DNA of 64,000 nucleotides, from positions 1 to 64,000 of the forward strand of contig JAGZXV010000004.1 of assembly GCA_018378255.1 (NCBI GenBank). The letters are read 5' to 3'. The translations under genes and the position numbers were made by a program. The first letter of the stretch is position 1. Each line of letters opens with the position of its first letter. Source of the DNA: Clostridiaceae bacterium. Lineage in GTDB: Bacteria; Bacillota; Clostridia; Lachnospirales; Lachnospiraceae. The notes under the pieces were generated by a model. That model saw only the letters and a program-made list of their open reading frames with translations. It did not search any database and was not told where the DNA came from. Of the stretch, positions 38,215 to 47,011 are shown one piece after another.

Positions 38215-39360
38215 TCAGCCGGCTTTCGCCAAACCGTTTACGGACCAGTTATAGGTTTCAATCGCTTCTCTCAAGCTTAATTCCGCCGTTTTTTCTGCCG
38301 TCTGTTTGCTAAGTAAGGCATGCTGCTGCTGCAAATACTGTAAAGGACTGATTGTCCCTAACTGCATCTGGGTTTCAGCAGTCTGCATATTGCGCATCTC
38401 CAAAGCAGTATCATTGACAGCCTGCAAATATGCTGCCTTTGCAGACAGTACGGACTGGTAAGAAGAAATCAGAGAGGCCCCGATTGTCTGCTCATTGCTT
38501 TCAATGGTTTTACGCAAATCTTCTTTTTTATCTGCATTCTGGGCATTTTCATACTTTCTCTTGTTGATACGCAGTGTATAGTTATTCTCCAATGCCGTTG
38601 CTTTATCCGCAACAGGATCCATAGAATCGATAACACTCATATCCACCAAAGGAATCTCCCTGATTTCCGGATCCGCATCATATTTCCAACCGAGCATAAC
38701 ACAGAGACGCTGCCTTAAGCTCACAATCGATGCTTCGATATCCTTAATTGCCTGTTCTGCTTTCTGAAGGCTTTCTTTTGCATTGAGCACATCAATCTGA
38801 GTTGCTGAACCATTATTAAACTGTGTTACAGTCACATTATAAGTTGTTTCCAGCAATTCCTTGTTTTTCTTTGCCAGTTCCAAATCCTGCTGCTGCTTAA
38901 AATAGTTAATCATATTGGACTGGGCGGAGACTACCAGATTATCTTCTGCCTGCTGATATCCCATCAGCACAATCTGGCCGTCATCCACATTATCATCCGC
39001 ATTTTGCTGCATTTTTCTGGCCTGAATCTCCAGATTCAGATCAGAGATCATAGACTGCATGTCATCATCACCTGACATGCTGGCATATAATTCATCAGCC
39101 AGGTCACGGTAATCCTGTTCTACATCCTGACGGTCTTTCCCCAGATAATCCTTATAGGCGTACTGGTTATTCTGAACAGTAGTGTTGTATTCATGGATCA
39201 AGCCGGCCAGTTCATCATATTCCATCGTGTTATCACGAAGTCTGGCCCATTCTTCTTCTGTACGTGCAAACTCCGGGCTGACTGCCAAAGCCGTTCCCGG
39301 AAGGGACGCTGCTAAAAGCAGCGCCATTCCTAACGAAATCGCCTGTTTGCGCTTAATCAT
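38215..39360 (-). CDS. Secreted TolC-like outer-channel family protein (paralogue)
   Basis: 381 residues, with a signal peptide (about 1-26, ending TALAVS) and a TolC-like helical body: FNNGSATQIDVLNAKESLQKA and MQLGTISPLQYLQQQHALLSK are the paired OEP hairpin motifs. It is clearly related to the gene 19 bases downstream, so a tandem duplication gave two OEP-type proteins, which may form a hetero-oligomer. It overlaps the end of the RND transporter gene by 8 bases. Confidence 0.8.
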   Translation of the reverse strand: MIKRKQAISLGMALLLAASLPGTALAVSPEFARTEEEWARLRDNTMEYDELAGLIHEYNTTVQNNQYAYKDYLGKDRQDVEQDYRDLADELYASMSGDDDMQSMISDLNLEIQARKMQQNADDNVDDGQIVLMGYQQAEDNLVVSAQSNMINYFKQQQDLELAKKNKELLETTYNVTVTQFNNGSATQIDVLNAKESLQKAEQAIKDIEASIVSLRQRLCVMLGWKYDADPEIREIPLVDMSVIDSMDPVADKATALENNYTLRINKRKYENAQNADKKEDLRKTIESNEQTIGASLISSYQSVLSAKAAYLQAVNDTALEMRNMQTAETQMQLGTISPLQYLQQQHALLSKQTAEKTAELSLREAIETYNWSVNGLAKAG

Positions 39361-42300
39361 AATTTACTCCTCCTGATTCCATTCCAAAGCTCTTTCTTCC
39401 AACTCTATCAACTAACTGATAGAAAGTAGGAAGCAGTAACAGCGACAAAATTGTAGACGCTACCAGACCACCAACGTTAACCAGCGCAAGTCCCTGAAGG
39501 GTAGCGCCTGATTCACCATAACCTATAGCCATAGGAATCATAGCCAATACAGTTGTCAGTGTTGTCATCATAATAGGTCTTAAACGGATTGCTCCTGCCT
39601 CTACCAATGCTTTTTCTACTCCAACATCCCCACGCATCTGGTTGACTGTATCCACATAGAGAATACCGTTGTTTACTACCGTACCGATCATCATCAAAAA
39701 GCCCAGCATAGAGGTCATACTGACCGGACAATCTGCCAGGAACAAGAGACCAAATGCACCAATCAAACTGAACGGGATTGTAAACATAACCATAAGCGAA
39801 AACTTCGGTGATTCAAACTGCATAGCCATAACTACGAAAATCAGGAAAATAGCGGTTCCAATCGCTCCTCCTAATGCCGAAAGCTCTTCAACCATCATCT
39901 CATCCATGGAATTGGCTGCAGTTTCCACACCATAAGGCAGTTCATATTCTTTGGCAAACTTTTGAACATCTGTTTTTGCCGTCTTCTTATATTCCTCAAC
40001 AGGTTCTGCTGTAATAGCCACCTGGTATCTCTTGTCTGAACGGACAATCGCCTGAGGGCTGTCTTCATAATGGATATTACCAATATCACTAAGCGGCACC
40101 ATTGCTCCTGTAGGGCTTTGAAGCATGATCCCCTGCAGTTTTTCAATCGTGTCATATTCATTTGGAGCAAATTCCACCCGCACTTCCACGTCTCCGCCAT
40201 TTACATTCAAATCCATAGCTTTTACACCGGATAACGTGCTGTACAGACTGCCTCCAACACTCGCCGGTGTCAGGCCTTCAGCCTGGGCTTTTACCGGATC
40301 CACGTTAATCTTAATAACTGGCGCAGCATTTTCTATGGAAGAGTGAACTTTAGTAACATCCTGTCTCTTACGCAGTTCTTCAACCATCTCATCGGACGTC
40401 TTCTTTAAAAGGTCATAATCCGTACTCTGCAGATCCACTTCTATTTGATCAGAAGACATTCCACTCATACCTGTACTGCTTCCGTTCGCCATAGTAATCG
40501 TACAGTCCGGAATCTGCTGTGTTACATTTTTCCATTTTGAGATCATTTCATCAGTGCTCATCTTGCTGTCATCTTTCAGATATGCATTCAAAGTCGCTGC
40601 ATCACCAGCAGAAATGCTCAAACCACTGGCACCATATGTAAGGAGGTAATGATCTACTTCAGCGTCATTCGCAACAATTTCTTCTACCTGAGAAAGGATT
40701 TTATTATTTTCTTCAATCGTCAATCCCGGCTTAGTGGTAATCGTCATAGCCACTATTCCTTCATCAGTCTGCGGCATTAACTCCGTACCAACATTTGCCA
40801 CCATGAGGAAAGAAAGTACCAAAAGAACAACTGCACTTAAAATAACTGTTTTCCTTTTTGGAAGAATCTTCGGAATCAAATTCCTGTAACCATCTTGAAG
40901 CATCCGAACAAATCCACTGACCGGAGTATCTGTTTTTTCTGATGGATGCAGGAAAATATAGCACAACGGTACCACAGTAGCTGCTGAAAACAGAGAAGCA
41001 AGCATACAAAATACAATCGTAAAACCTAAAGGTTTAAACATCTGTCCTGACAAACCGCTCAACAAAGCCAGAGGCAGGAATACTACACAGGTGGTTGCCG
41101 TAGAACCCGTAACGGAACTGAGGACCAATTTAGCGCCTTCCAAGGCCGCTTCATAGAAATTTCTGCCTTCCTTAGTACGGAAACAGCTCTCCAACACAAC
41201 GATGGAGTTATCAACCATCATACCAACACCAAGCACCAAACTTCCCAACGTGATAACGTTCAGGGAAAAGCCCATGGATCGTATCATAATGAGTGCGAGC
41301 ATGATCGAAACAGGAATGGAACTTCCTACAATCATGGATGCTTTCCAATCTCCAAAGAAGAAGAACAGTACAAGCATGGATAGAATAACCGCCATAACCA
41401 TGGTCTGAATTACACTCTTGATCGAATCCAGAATCATCTCACTGGAATCATAAATAACCGTGATCTCCAGCTCAGGGTTTGCAGCTTTCATCTTATCAAT
41501 TTCTGCCATAACATCCTTGGAAACGTCAACTGCACTGGAACTCTGCTGTTTCTGGATACTGATAGATACAGCATCCCGTCCATTGTAACGTCCAATACTG
41601 TCTGCATCCTTTAATGTTTCATATACATTTGCCACATCAGACAAATGAATAATATCGCCATTCGCCAAAGGCAGGGAAATGGACTTGATCGCTTCTATAT
41701 CTTCATAATCATTGCCCACACTTACATTCAGCTGCTGTTTACCAACTTTTGTATCTCCTGCAGGAACAGAAAAATCCGCCGCTCCTACCAGTTGGGCAAT
41801 TGTATTCATATTAAGATTATATTCTTTTAATTTTTCAGGAATTAATTCAATTCTTACATAGGATTCCTGGCCGCCCGCTAAAGAAATATCACCCACCGAG
41901 CTTAATTTTTCAAACTCCGGAACAATTTCATTATCCACGAAGTTGTAGAGGTTCCCATCCGTACCTCCGCTGACTGCCAGCATGACAACCGGCTGGGCAT
42001 TGATATCCATCTCTACTATATTAGATTCTTCCGCATCTTCTGGAAGATCCGTTTTCACCGCATCTATATTCTTCTTCAGATCGGAATATGCTTTATCCAT
42101 ATTAGTACCGTATTCATAAGAAAGCAATACGATAGAAATATTTTCCATAGAATAAGACATAACCGTATCAATGCCTTCCAATGTAGCAACAGAATCTTCT
42201 ATCTCCGTACTGATCAGGTCATTGATATCCTCCGGGCTGGCCCCTGCATAGACCGTCGCAACGATCATCATGGGCATTTCCATCTCCGGTGTCAGCTCCA

Positions 42301-42403
42301 ATTTAGAGCCAAATACGGACTGCAAACCGAAAAACGCCAGAGTAACAAGGACGAGAATCACAGTGACAGGCCGTTTCAATGAAAATTTAGTTAAGTTTAA
42401 CAT
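39353..42403 (-). CDS. RND family efflux transporter (AcrB/HAE1-like)
   Basis: 1016 residues, normal for a trimeric RND pump. It has N-terminal LTKFSLKRPVTVILVLVTLAFFGL, the large porter loop, central GVGMMVDNSIVVLES (proton-relay helix 4 with Asp pair), and a second repeat ending MMIGTVVNNGILYVDTVNQ. It drives export of hydrophobic substrates by proton antiport. It is encoded between the membrane-fusion protein (16 bases upstream) and the two TolC-like proteins. Full-size RND pumps with OEP partners are uncommon but known in Clostridia. Confidence 0.95.
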   Translation of the reverse strand: MLNLTKFSLKRPVTVILVLVTLAFFGLQSVFGSKLELTPEMEMPMMIVATVYAGASPEDINDLISTEIEDSVATLEGIDTVMSYSMENISIVLLSYEYGTNMDKAYSDLKKNIDAVKTDLPEDAEESNIVEMDINAQPVVMLAVSGGTDGNLYNFVDNEIVPEFEKLSSVGDISLAGGQESYVRIELIPEKLKEYNLNMNTIAQLVGAADFSVPAGDTKVGKQQLNVSVGNDYEDIEAIKSISLPLANGDIIHLSDVANVYETLKDADSIGRYNGRDAVSISIQKQQSSSAVDVSKDVMAEIDKMKAANPELEITVIYDSSEMILDSIKSVIQTMVMAVILSMLVLFFFFGDWKASMIVGSSIPVSIMLALIMIRSMGFSLNVITLGSLVLGVGMMVDNSIVVLESCFRTKEGRNFYEAALEGAKLVLSSVTGSTATTCVVFLPLALLSGLSGQMFKPLGFTIVFCMLASLFSAATVVPLCYIFLHPSEKTDTPVSGFVRMLQDGYRNLIPKILPKRKTVILSAVVLLVLSFLMVANVGTELMPQTDEGIVAMTITTKPGLTIEENNKILSQVEEIVANDAEVDHYLLTYGASGLSISAGDAATLNAYLKDDSKMSTDEMISKWKNVTQQIPDCTITMANGSSTGMSGMSSDQIEVDLQSTDYDLLKKTSDEMVEELRKRQDVTKVHSSIENAAPVIKINVDPVKAQAEGLTPASVGGSLYSTLSGVKAMDLNVNGGDVEVRVEFAPNEYDTIEKLQGIMLQSPTGAMVPLSDIGNIHYEDSPQAIVRSDKRYQVAITAEPVEEYKKTAKTDVQKFAKEYELPYGVETAANSMDEMMVEELSALGGAIGTAIFLIFVVMAMQFESPKFSLMVMFTIPFSLIGAFGLLFLADCPVSMTSMLGFLMMIGTVVNNGILYVDTVNQMRGDVGVEKALVEAGAIRLRPIMMTTLTTVLAMIPMAIGYGESGATLQGLALVNVGGLVASTILSLLLLPTFYQLVDRVGRKSFGMESGGVNYD

Positions 42404-42419
42404 CCTGCTCCCTCACCTT

Positions 42420-43526
42420 CTAGTTAGCGCTTGTTGTTTCAGTTTCCGTACTATCTGTCGTTTCAGAAGCATCTGCATCTTTAACCAGCACTTCCGCGCC
42501 ATCGTTTAATTCATTGCTCCAGGTATAAATAACCTGATCCTGTGGTGAAAGTCCAGACTTCACTTCCATCTTTTCTCTATCATAAATACCGGCCTCAATC
42601 ATTACCTTTTTAGCCTTAGTTCCGTCCAGGCAGTAAACAAATGGCTCTCCATTTGCATAAGAGACAGCATCAACCGGAATTGTAAGAGCATTCTGTACCG
42701 AATCCATAGTAACTGTAACTTTAGCTTTAGAACCGGTTGTAAGGCCCTCGCCGTCATTAATTGTCGCTTTTACTTTATAAAGTCCCGACATAGGATCAAC
42801 CATGGATGCAACTTCTGTAATCACACCATTGTATTTTGTATCCGCTTTATCAACCACAACATCCATGCCCTGTGTCAGATTCTTCATTACCTTCTCGGAG
42901 ACACCAAAACTCACAGTAGTCTGTCCCTGACCTGAAATAACACAGATTGACGCTCCCGGGGAAGCCATATCGTGAACTTCTACATTTTTAGATTCAATTA
43001 CACCGTCAATAGGAGATGTTACGGTGGTGTATTTCAACTGGAGATCATAAGAATTCTTGGCCGCCTCATATTGAAGAGCCGCTCCCGTTGCACCGCTTTG
43101 GGCCTGTTCAAGAGCCTGCTGAGAAACTGCTCCCGTTGCAAATAATGCCTGAGTTCTCTGAAGAGCCAGTTCAGCATCATGTTTGCTGATCGCAGCGCCA
43201 TCCACCTGAATCTTTAAGGAGTCAAGGGCATCTGAATTGATTCGAATCAATTCCTGTCCTGCTGTAACCGTTTCACCTACATTAAACATCACTTCAAGCA
43301 CATCACCGCTCATTTTAGGATATACGGTAACCACTTCTGCCGGTTCAATTGTTCCAATTAAATCGGTATATAGTGTAATATCACTTACCACTGGTTCTGT
43401 TGCCATAACAAGAGGTCTGACTTCTTCTATCACAACTTCTTTTTTCTTGCCAAGCAACGAATATGCTATAAATGCTGCCAGACATATCACCAGCAGTAAT
43501 ACAAGATATTTTACTTTCTTCTTCAT
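42420..43526 (-). CDS. RND efflux membrane-fusion (adaptor) protein
   Basis: 368 residues. One N-terminal helix (about 5-24) anchors it. The rest shows the HlyD/AcrA plan: a split lipoyl domain (KMSGDVLEVMFNVGETV and TTVTSPIDGVIESKNV), a helical hairpin between them, then beta-barrel regions (VSFGVSEKVMKNL). It links the RND pump to the TolC-like proteins. It lacks an evident lipobox Cys. The C-terminus is Thr/Ser/Glu-rich. It follows the TetR gene by 39 bases. Confidence 0.93.
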   Translation of the reverse strand: MKKKVKYLVLLLVICLAAFIAYSLLGKKKEVVIEEVRPLVMATEPVVSDITLYTDLIGTIEPAEVVTVYPKMSGDVLEVMFNVGETVTAGQELIRINSDALDSLKIQVDGAAISKHDAELALQRTQALFATGAVSQQALEQAQSGATGAALQYEAAKNSYDLQLKYTTVTSPIDGVIESKNVEVHDMASPGASICVISGQGQTTVSFGVSEKVMKNLTQGMDVVVDKADTKYNGVITEVASMVDPMSGLYKVKATINDGEGLTTGSKAKVTVTMDSVQNALTIPVDAVSYANGEPFVYCLDGTKAKKVMIEAGIYDREKMEVKSGLSPQDQVIYTWSNELNDGAEVLVKDADASETTDSTETETTSAN

Positions 43527-43565
43527 AATTTATCTCCTCTTTATGTCACATTTTGAGAGTCATAA

Positions 43566-44189
43566 TTACCGGCATACGCCGACTTTTAAAATATTCATCT
43601 GCTTATCATATACTTTTTTAGCATCATCTTCCGATGCAATCCCATTATAAACTATGGCTATTGTCTTAAGACTGACAATACATAGCAATTCCAGCAGATA
43701 ACCGAAATCTGCTGCATTCTGAAGCTCATATTTATCCTTATCCAACCGTTGGAAACACCCTTCCGTAAACGAATGGAACGGGGTGTAATTATGTAAAAAT
43801 GCATGTTGGCGGAAACCAACCGTATCAGTGGTCAGATGATAATCCGACAAAACATTTTTATAGAAGTTAAAATCTTCATTTTGCCGACCATGCCGGATCA
43901 CGTAGGAAACCACCTGATCAACAGCATTAAAAAGATCACCATTTGCACCCTCTAACGATTTCCAAATTGCACTTTTGCATTTGTTTTGAAAATCCTCCAT
44001 AAGGTATTTCAAAAGATCTTCTTTATCTTCAAAATATGTATAAAAGCTGCCTCTCGATATTCCCGCTTCCTGAATAATCTTGTTGATAGATGCTTCAGAG
44101 TATAGAGCGCGGGAAAATTCATGTTTTGCCGCTTTAATAATTACATGTTTTTTTGCTTCGCTTAAATTATAGAAACGCTGCGTTGGCAT
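43566..44189 (-). CDS. TetR family regulator of the RND operon
   Basis: 207 residues. The N-terminal HTH (ASINKIIQEAGISRGSFYTYF, about 32-52) is classic TetR; the C-terminal ligand-binding part is divergent. As the first gene of the efflux operon it probably represses itself and the pump genes until a substrate binds. A 13-bp perfect palindrome lies 51 bases upstream (44240-44252). Confidence 0.92.
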   Translation of the reverse strand: MPTQRFYNLSEAKKHVIIKAAKHEFSRALYSEASINKIIQEAGISRGSFYTYFEDKEDLLKYLMEDFQNKCKSAIWKSLEGANGDLFNAVDQVVSYVIRHGRQNEDFNFYKNVLSDYHLTTDTVGFRQHAFLHNYTPFHSFTEGCFQRLDKDKYELQNAADFGYLLELLCIVSLKTIAIVYNGIASEDDAKKVYDKQMNILKVGVCR

Positions 44190-44239
44190 TATATACTCAC
44201 CCTTTATTTTATAAAAAAACTATAAAGTCTATAAAAAAA

Positions 44240-44252
44240 TGACAAACTGTCA
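44240..44252. promoter_or_regulatory. Candidate TetR-type operator
   Basis: TGACAAACTGTCA is a perfect 5-3-5 palindrome (extended arms 8 of 9 complementary) in the short region upstream of the tetR-type gene, next to AT-rich promoter-like sequence. The spacing fits autoregulation. No second clear copy was found before the adaptor gene. Confidence 0.5.
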
Positions 44253-44268
44253 CTTTTAATGTATAAGA

Positions 44269-44292
44269 GAAGGCGACATATGTGTCGCCTTC
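44269..44292 (-). terminator. Hairpin downstream of cell-wall-binding gene
   Basis: A perfect 10-bp stem GAAGGCGACA / TGTCGCCTTC with a 4-base loop, 45 bases after the stop of the leftward gene ending at 44337. The T-tract is weak. Confidence 0.65.
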
Positions 44293-44336
44293 CCCTGTTT
44301 GTTGGCAATTAGAATTTCTTATCGAATAATTATAGA

Positions 44337-46037
44337 TTAATCTTCGATTAAGATATTAGTAATCTTACGTCCAGATACAGTAATCTTATAGTCATCGCCT
44401 GTCTTAGCTTTAGACTTCTTGTCAATTACTTTACCAGCTGAGCTTACTAAGTAGTAGTCACGAGTATTGGTGTAAGTACCAGCTTTAACTTTCCACTCCT
44501 GATCTCCATCTTCTCTCTGCTTGTTAGTTGTAATTTCTTCACAATTAGCAAGGAATTCTTCGATATCAACTTCATTTACAGTAGTTGCACCAGAAGCACT
44601 CTTAATAACTTCATAGATTGCATACTTATCATCTTTGTCAGCCTTAACCTGTTTACCAGCCATGTACAACTTATCATCGCTAGAAACTAAGCCATTCTTA
44701 CCAGATCCTTTAAGGCTTCCAGACTTCTCAAATTCAAAGGTTAAATCTTCACCATCGATAGAAATTGTCTGTTTACCAGTCTTCATAGCGCCATCATCAG
44801 AGCCGCCGAAGTAGAAGGATCTAATCTCTCCACTGTTAACTTCCTCATGATAATTATTAACAAAGATATCGAAGCCGTCCTCTGTATCATATGGATAATC
44901 CTTAGCGTCATCTGCAAATTTCTCAACAATATCAGTGCTAGAGAATTTACCAGCATTGTTTGCAAGAGGAGCCATTCTCAAGAATACGAAGCCCTTAATC
45001 ATTCTACCATAGTTGTCAAACGCATACTTCTTACCATTGATAGACTTAATAATATTTGAGTAAATATGGCCGTTACCATCTGCATAGTACCAGTACTCAT
45101 CTCCATCTTCATATTTACCCTGCTGTAAATAATAACCTGGTGTTACTTTAAACCAACCCTTAGTATAACGAGCGCCGCTCTCTGGGCTGTTGAAATACAT
45201 AAATCCTTCAGAATAGCTGCCATCGCCCTGCTCATAGGTACCATTAGGTGTTGTAGCAACTCCATCGCCATCTACTATTGTAGCTTTAGTATACCATTCA
45301 GCGATCATTCTACCATATTCATCAAAACCGTATTTTTTACCATTGATGTTTTTATTTACATTATTAACCTGTTTTTTACCACTAGCCTTAAACCAGAACC
45401 AACGATCCTGATCCTCATCCCAGATATCATCATTCGGCTGCTGTCCTTCATAATCCTCATCAACGATATGGATTTCTCTCCAGCCAACAGTCATAGCTCC
45501 GTCATTCTCGTCGCCAAAGTAGTAATCACAAGTCTGCCATGCATCATCATCTGTCTGTCTTTCGCCATCAGATACCCAACCAAACTGCATTTTACCTTCT
45601 TCATCGAAAGTATATTTCTTACCATTGATTGTTTTCAGAGACACATCGTTAGTAGCATTATCTGATCTCTTATACGCTTTACCATTAGATCCGAAATAAT
45701 ACCACCAGTTATCTGGGTCCTCATCATCATCTTTGTCTTCATTTTCAACAGAAACCCAGAGATTGGTAACCATAACACCATTCTCATCTACATAGTAGTA
45801 ATCATCGTCATCTTCAATCAGAACGCTAGTAGCCATATATCCATCTTCATCCAGATAGAACCAGTTGCTACCTGATTTCTTCCATTCATCTGTTACTCTC
45901 TCGCCGTCTCTGTTATAGTATACCCAAGTACCATCTTCTTCTGCCCAGCCTGTAGCTGCGAAAGATGTCATGGATGCACCGATAGCGAGTAAAGCAGCTG
46001 CAGACAAAACTGCAACTAATTTAGTTTGCTTTCTCAT
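44337..46037 (-). CDS. Secreted acidic protein with choline-binding-type repeats
   Basis: 566 residues from ATG 46037. A signal peptide (about 1-29, ending TSFAA) is followed by many aromatic repeats of the cell-wall-binding type (GTWVYYNRDGERVTDEWKK, GSNWFYLDEDGYMAT), here unusually rich in Asp and Glu (EDDDDYYYVDENG). The repeats continue, spaced out, to about residue 380. The last 180 residues are a non-repeat, charged region of unknown role. Such repeats bind choline residues or other wall glycans. AAAGGAG lies 11-12 bases before the start, a rather long spacing; the frame extends upstream to 46094 without a better site. Confidence 0.8.
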   Translation of the reverse strand: MRKQTKLVAVLSAAALLAIGASMTSFAATGWAEEDGTWVYYNRDGERVTDEWKKSGSNWFYLDEDGYMATSVLIEDDDDYYYVDENGVMVTNLWVSVENEDKDDDEDPDNWWYYFGSNGKAYKRSDNATNDVSLKTINGKKYTFDEEGKMQFGWVSDGERQTDDDAWQTCDYYFGDENDGAMTVGWREIHIVDEDYEGQQPNDDIWDEDQDRWFWFKASGKKQVNNVNKNINGKKYGFDEYGRMIAEWYTKATIVDGDGVATTPNGTYEQGDGSYSEGFMYFNSPESGARYTKGWFKVTPGYYLQQGKYEDGDEYWYYADGNGHIYSNIIKSINGKKYAFDNYGRMIKGFVFLRMAPLANNAGKFSSTDIVEKFADDAKDYPYDTEDGFDIFVNNYHEEVNSGEIRSFYFGGSDDGAMKTGKQTISIDGEDLTFEFEKSGSLKGSGKNGLVSSDDKLYMAGKQVKADKDDKYAIYEVIKSASGATTVNEVDIEEFLANCEEITTNKQREDGDQEWKVKAGTYTNTRDYYLVSSAGKVIDKKSKAKTGDDYKITVSGRKITNILIED

Positions 46038-46103
46038 AATTAATGCACTCTCCTTTTTCCTTTTTTGAATACTTTTTGAAATTCCTAATTGCATTACGAG
46101 GTT

Positions 46104-46132
46104 ATTATACTTCCTAATCCAGAATTTAGCAA
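46104..46132 (-). promoter_or_regulatory. Predicted sigma-A promoter of acidic wall-binding protein gene
   Basis: On the minus strand TTGCTA (46132-46127), 17-base spacer, TATAAT (46109-46104), then a leader of about 60 bases to the ATG at 46037. Confidence 0.75.
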
Positions 46133-46932
46133 TACTTTTTTAACATTTTTTGATATGATATACAAAAAATATAAGAATTACCAGTTCCTCTAAGATACGG
46201 AAAATATACCATTTCCTCCATCACACAGATAGTATAATACACATTTTTCCAGAATACCATAGACATTCTCTGTACATTTTCTTACGTAAAGCTTACGAAA
46301 GCGCTTTTTTTGCGAAATATTGTATTAATTTTGATACACGCTTATTTTTTTTACCAACCAATAAATATTATCAATCTAAAATCTCCCCTTAAAGCAGAAC
46401 CCATGTACATCTAGACCGTGAGTTAGAAATATTTAAACATAAATTTTTTTACCTCTTTTAGGTTTCATAATAATCTCCGCTTTTATATTATGTTTATATG
46501 ATACATTATGAGCAAATCTACTGTAGTATTATAACGAATAAGTTTTTTTAGAATAGAATACGAAACTAGTTAGATATAGGAATGCATTTTTAAAAGTTAA
46601 AATATTAAGGATTCTCCTATTTTTTTGAATCTATAATGTTACTATTTGACGCCAATAAAATATTTTGTCCGGCATTATTTTTTGTCAATATAATATAAAA
46701 TCTATATAATTTGGGGCAATTTTACAATCGTATTATTATATACCAAAATTATAATATAGTTCTATATCCATCCTCCTATACTTTAATGTATACCCTTATC
46801 AAACATAGATCCCTGAAACTTAACATCGCATCAAATATAACTCTTTGCAAATTACAGCTTTATGAATTAAAACACCTGCATTTTCCTTAAAATCCATCTT
46901 TACATATAATAACATTCACGCTCTCTTCCCTC
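46133..46932. other. AT-rich gene-free stretch
   Basis: About 800 bases between two divergent genes with no credible coding frame on either strand, no strong hairpin and no recognised relic. It is very AT-rich. It may hold regulatory sites for the flanking choline-related genes, but I see none that I can name. Confidence 0.6.
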
Positions 46933-46961
46933 TTGTATTTTCCCCACAAACCATATATAAT
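46933..46961 (+). promoter_or_regulatory. Predicted sigma-A promoter of the LicC-LicA fusion gene
   Basis: TTGTAT (46933-46938), 17-base spacer, TATAAT (46956-46961), followed after 50 bases by the ATG at 47012 with GGAGG. Confidence 0.75.
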
Positions 46962-47011
46962 GTTCATATATTTAATTTTAAACCACAAATTGAACGCGGA
47001 GGTTCTAATAT

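Noticed and set aside
46133..46932. Possible small RNA or decayed gene in the AT-rich gap
   Set aside because: No hairpin-plus-T-run and no family-like translated fragments were found on either strand.
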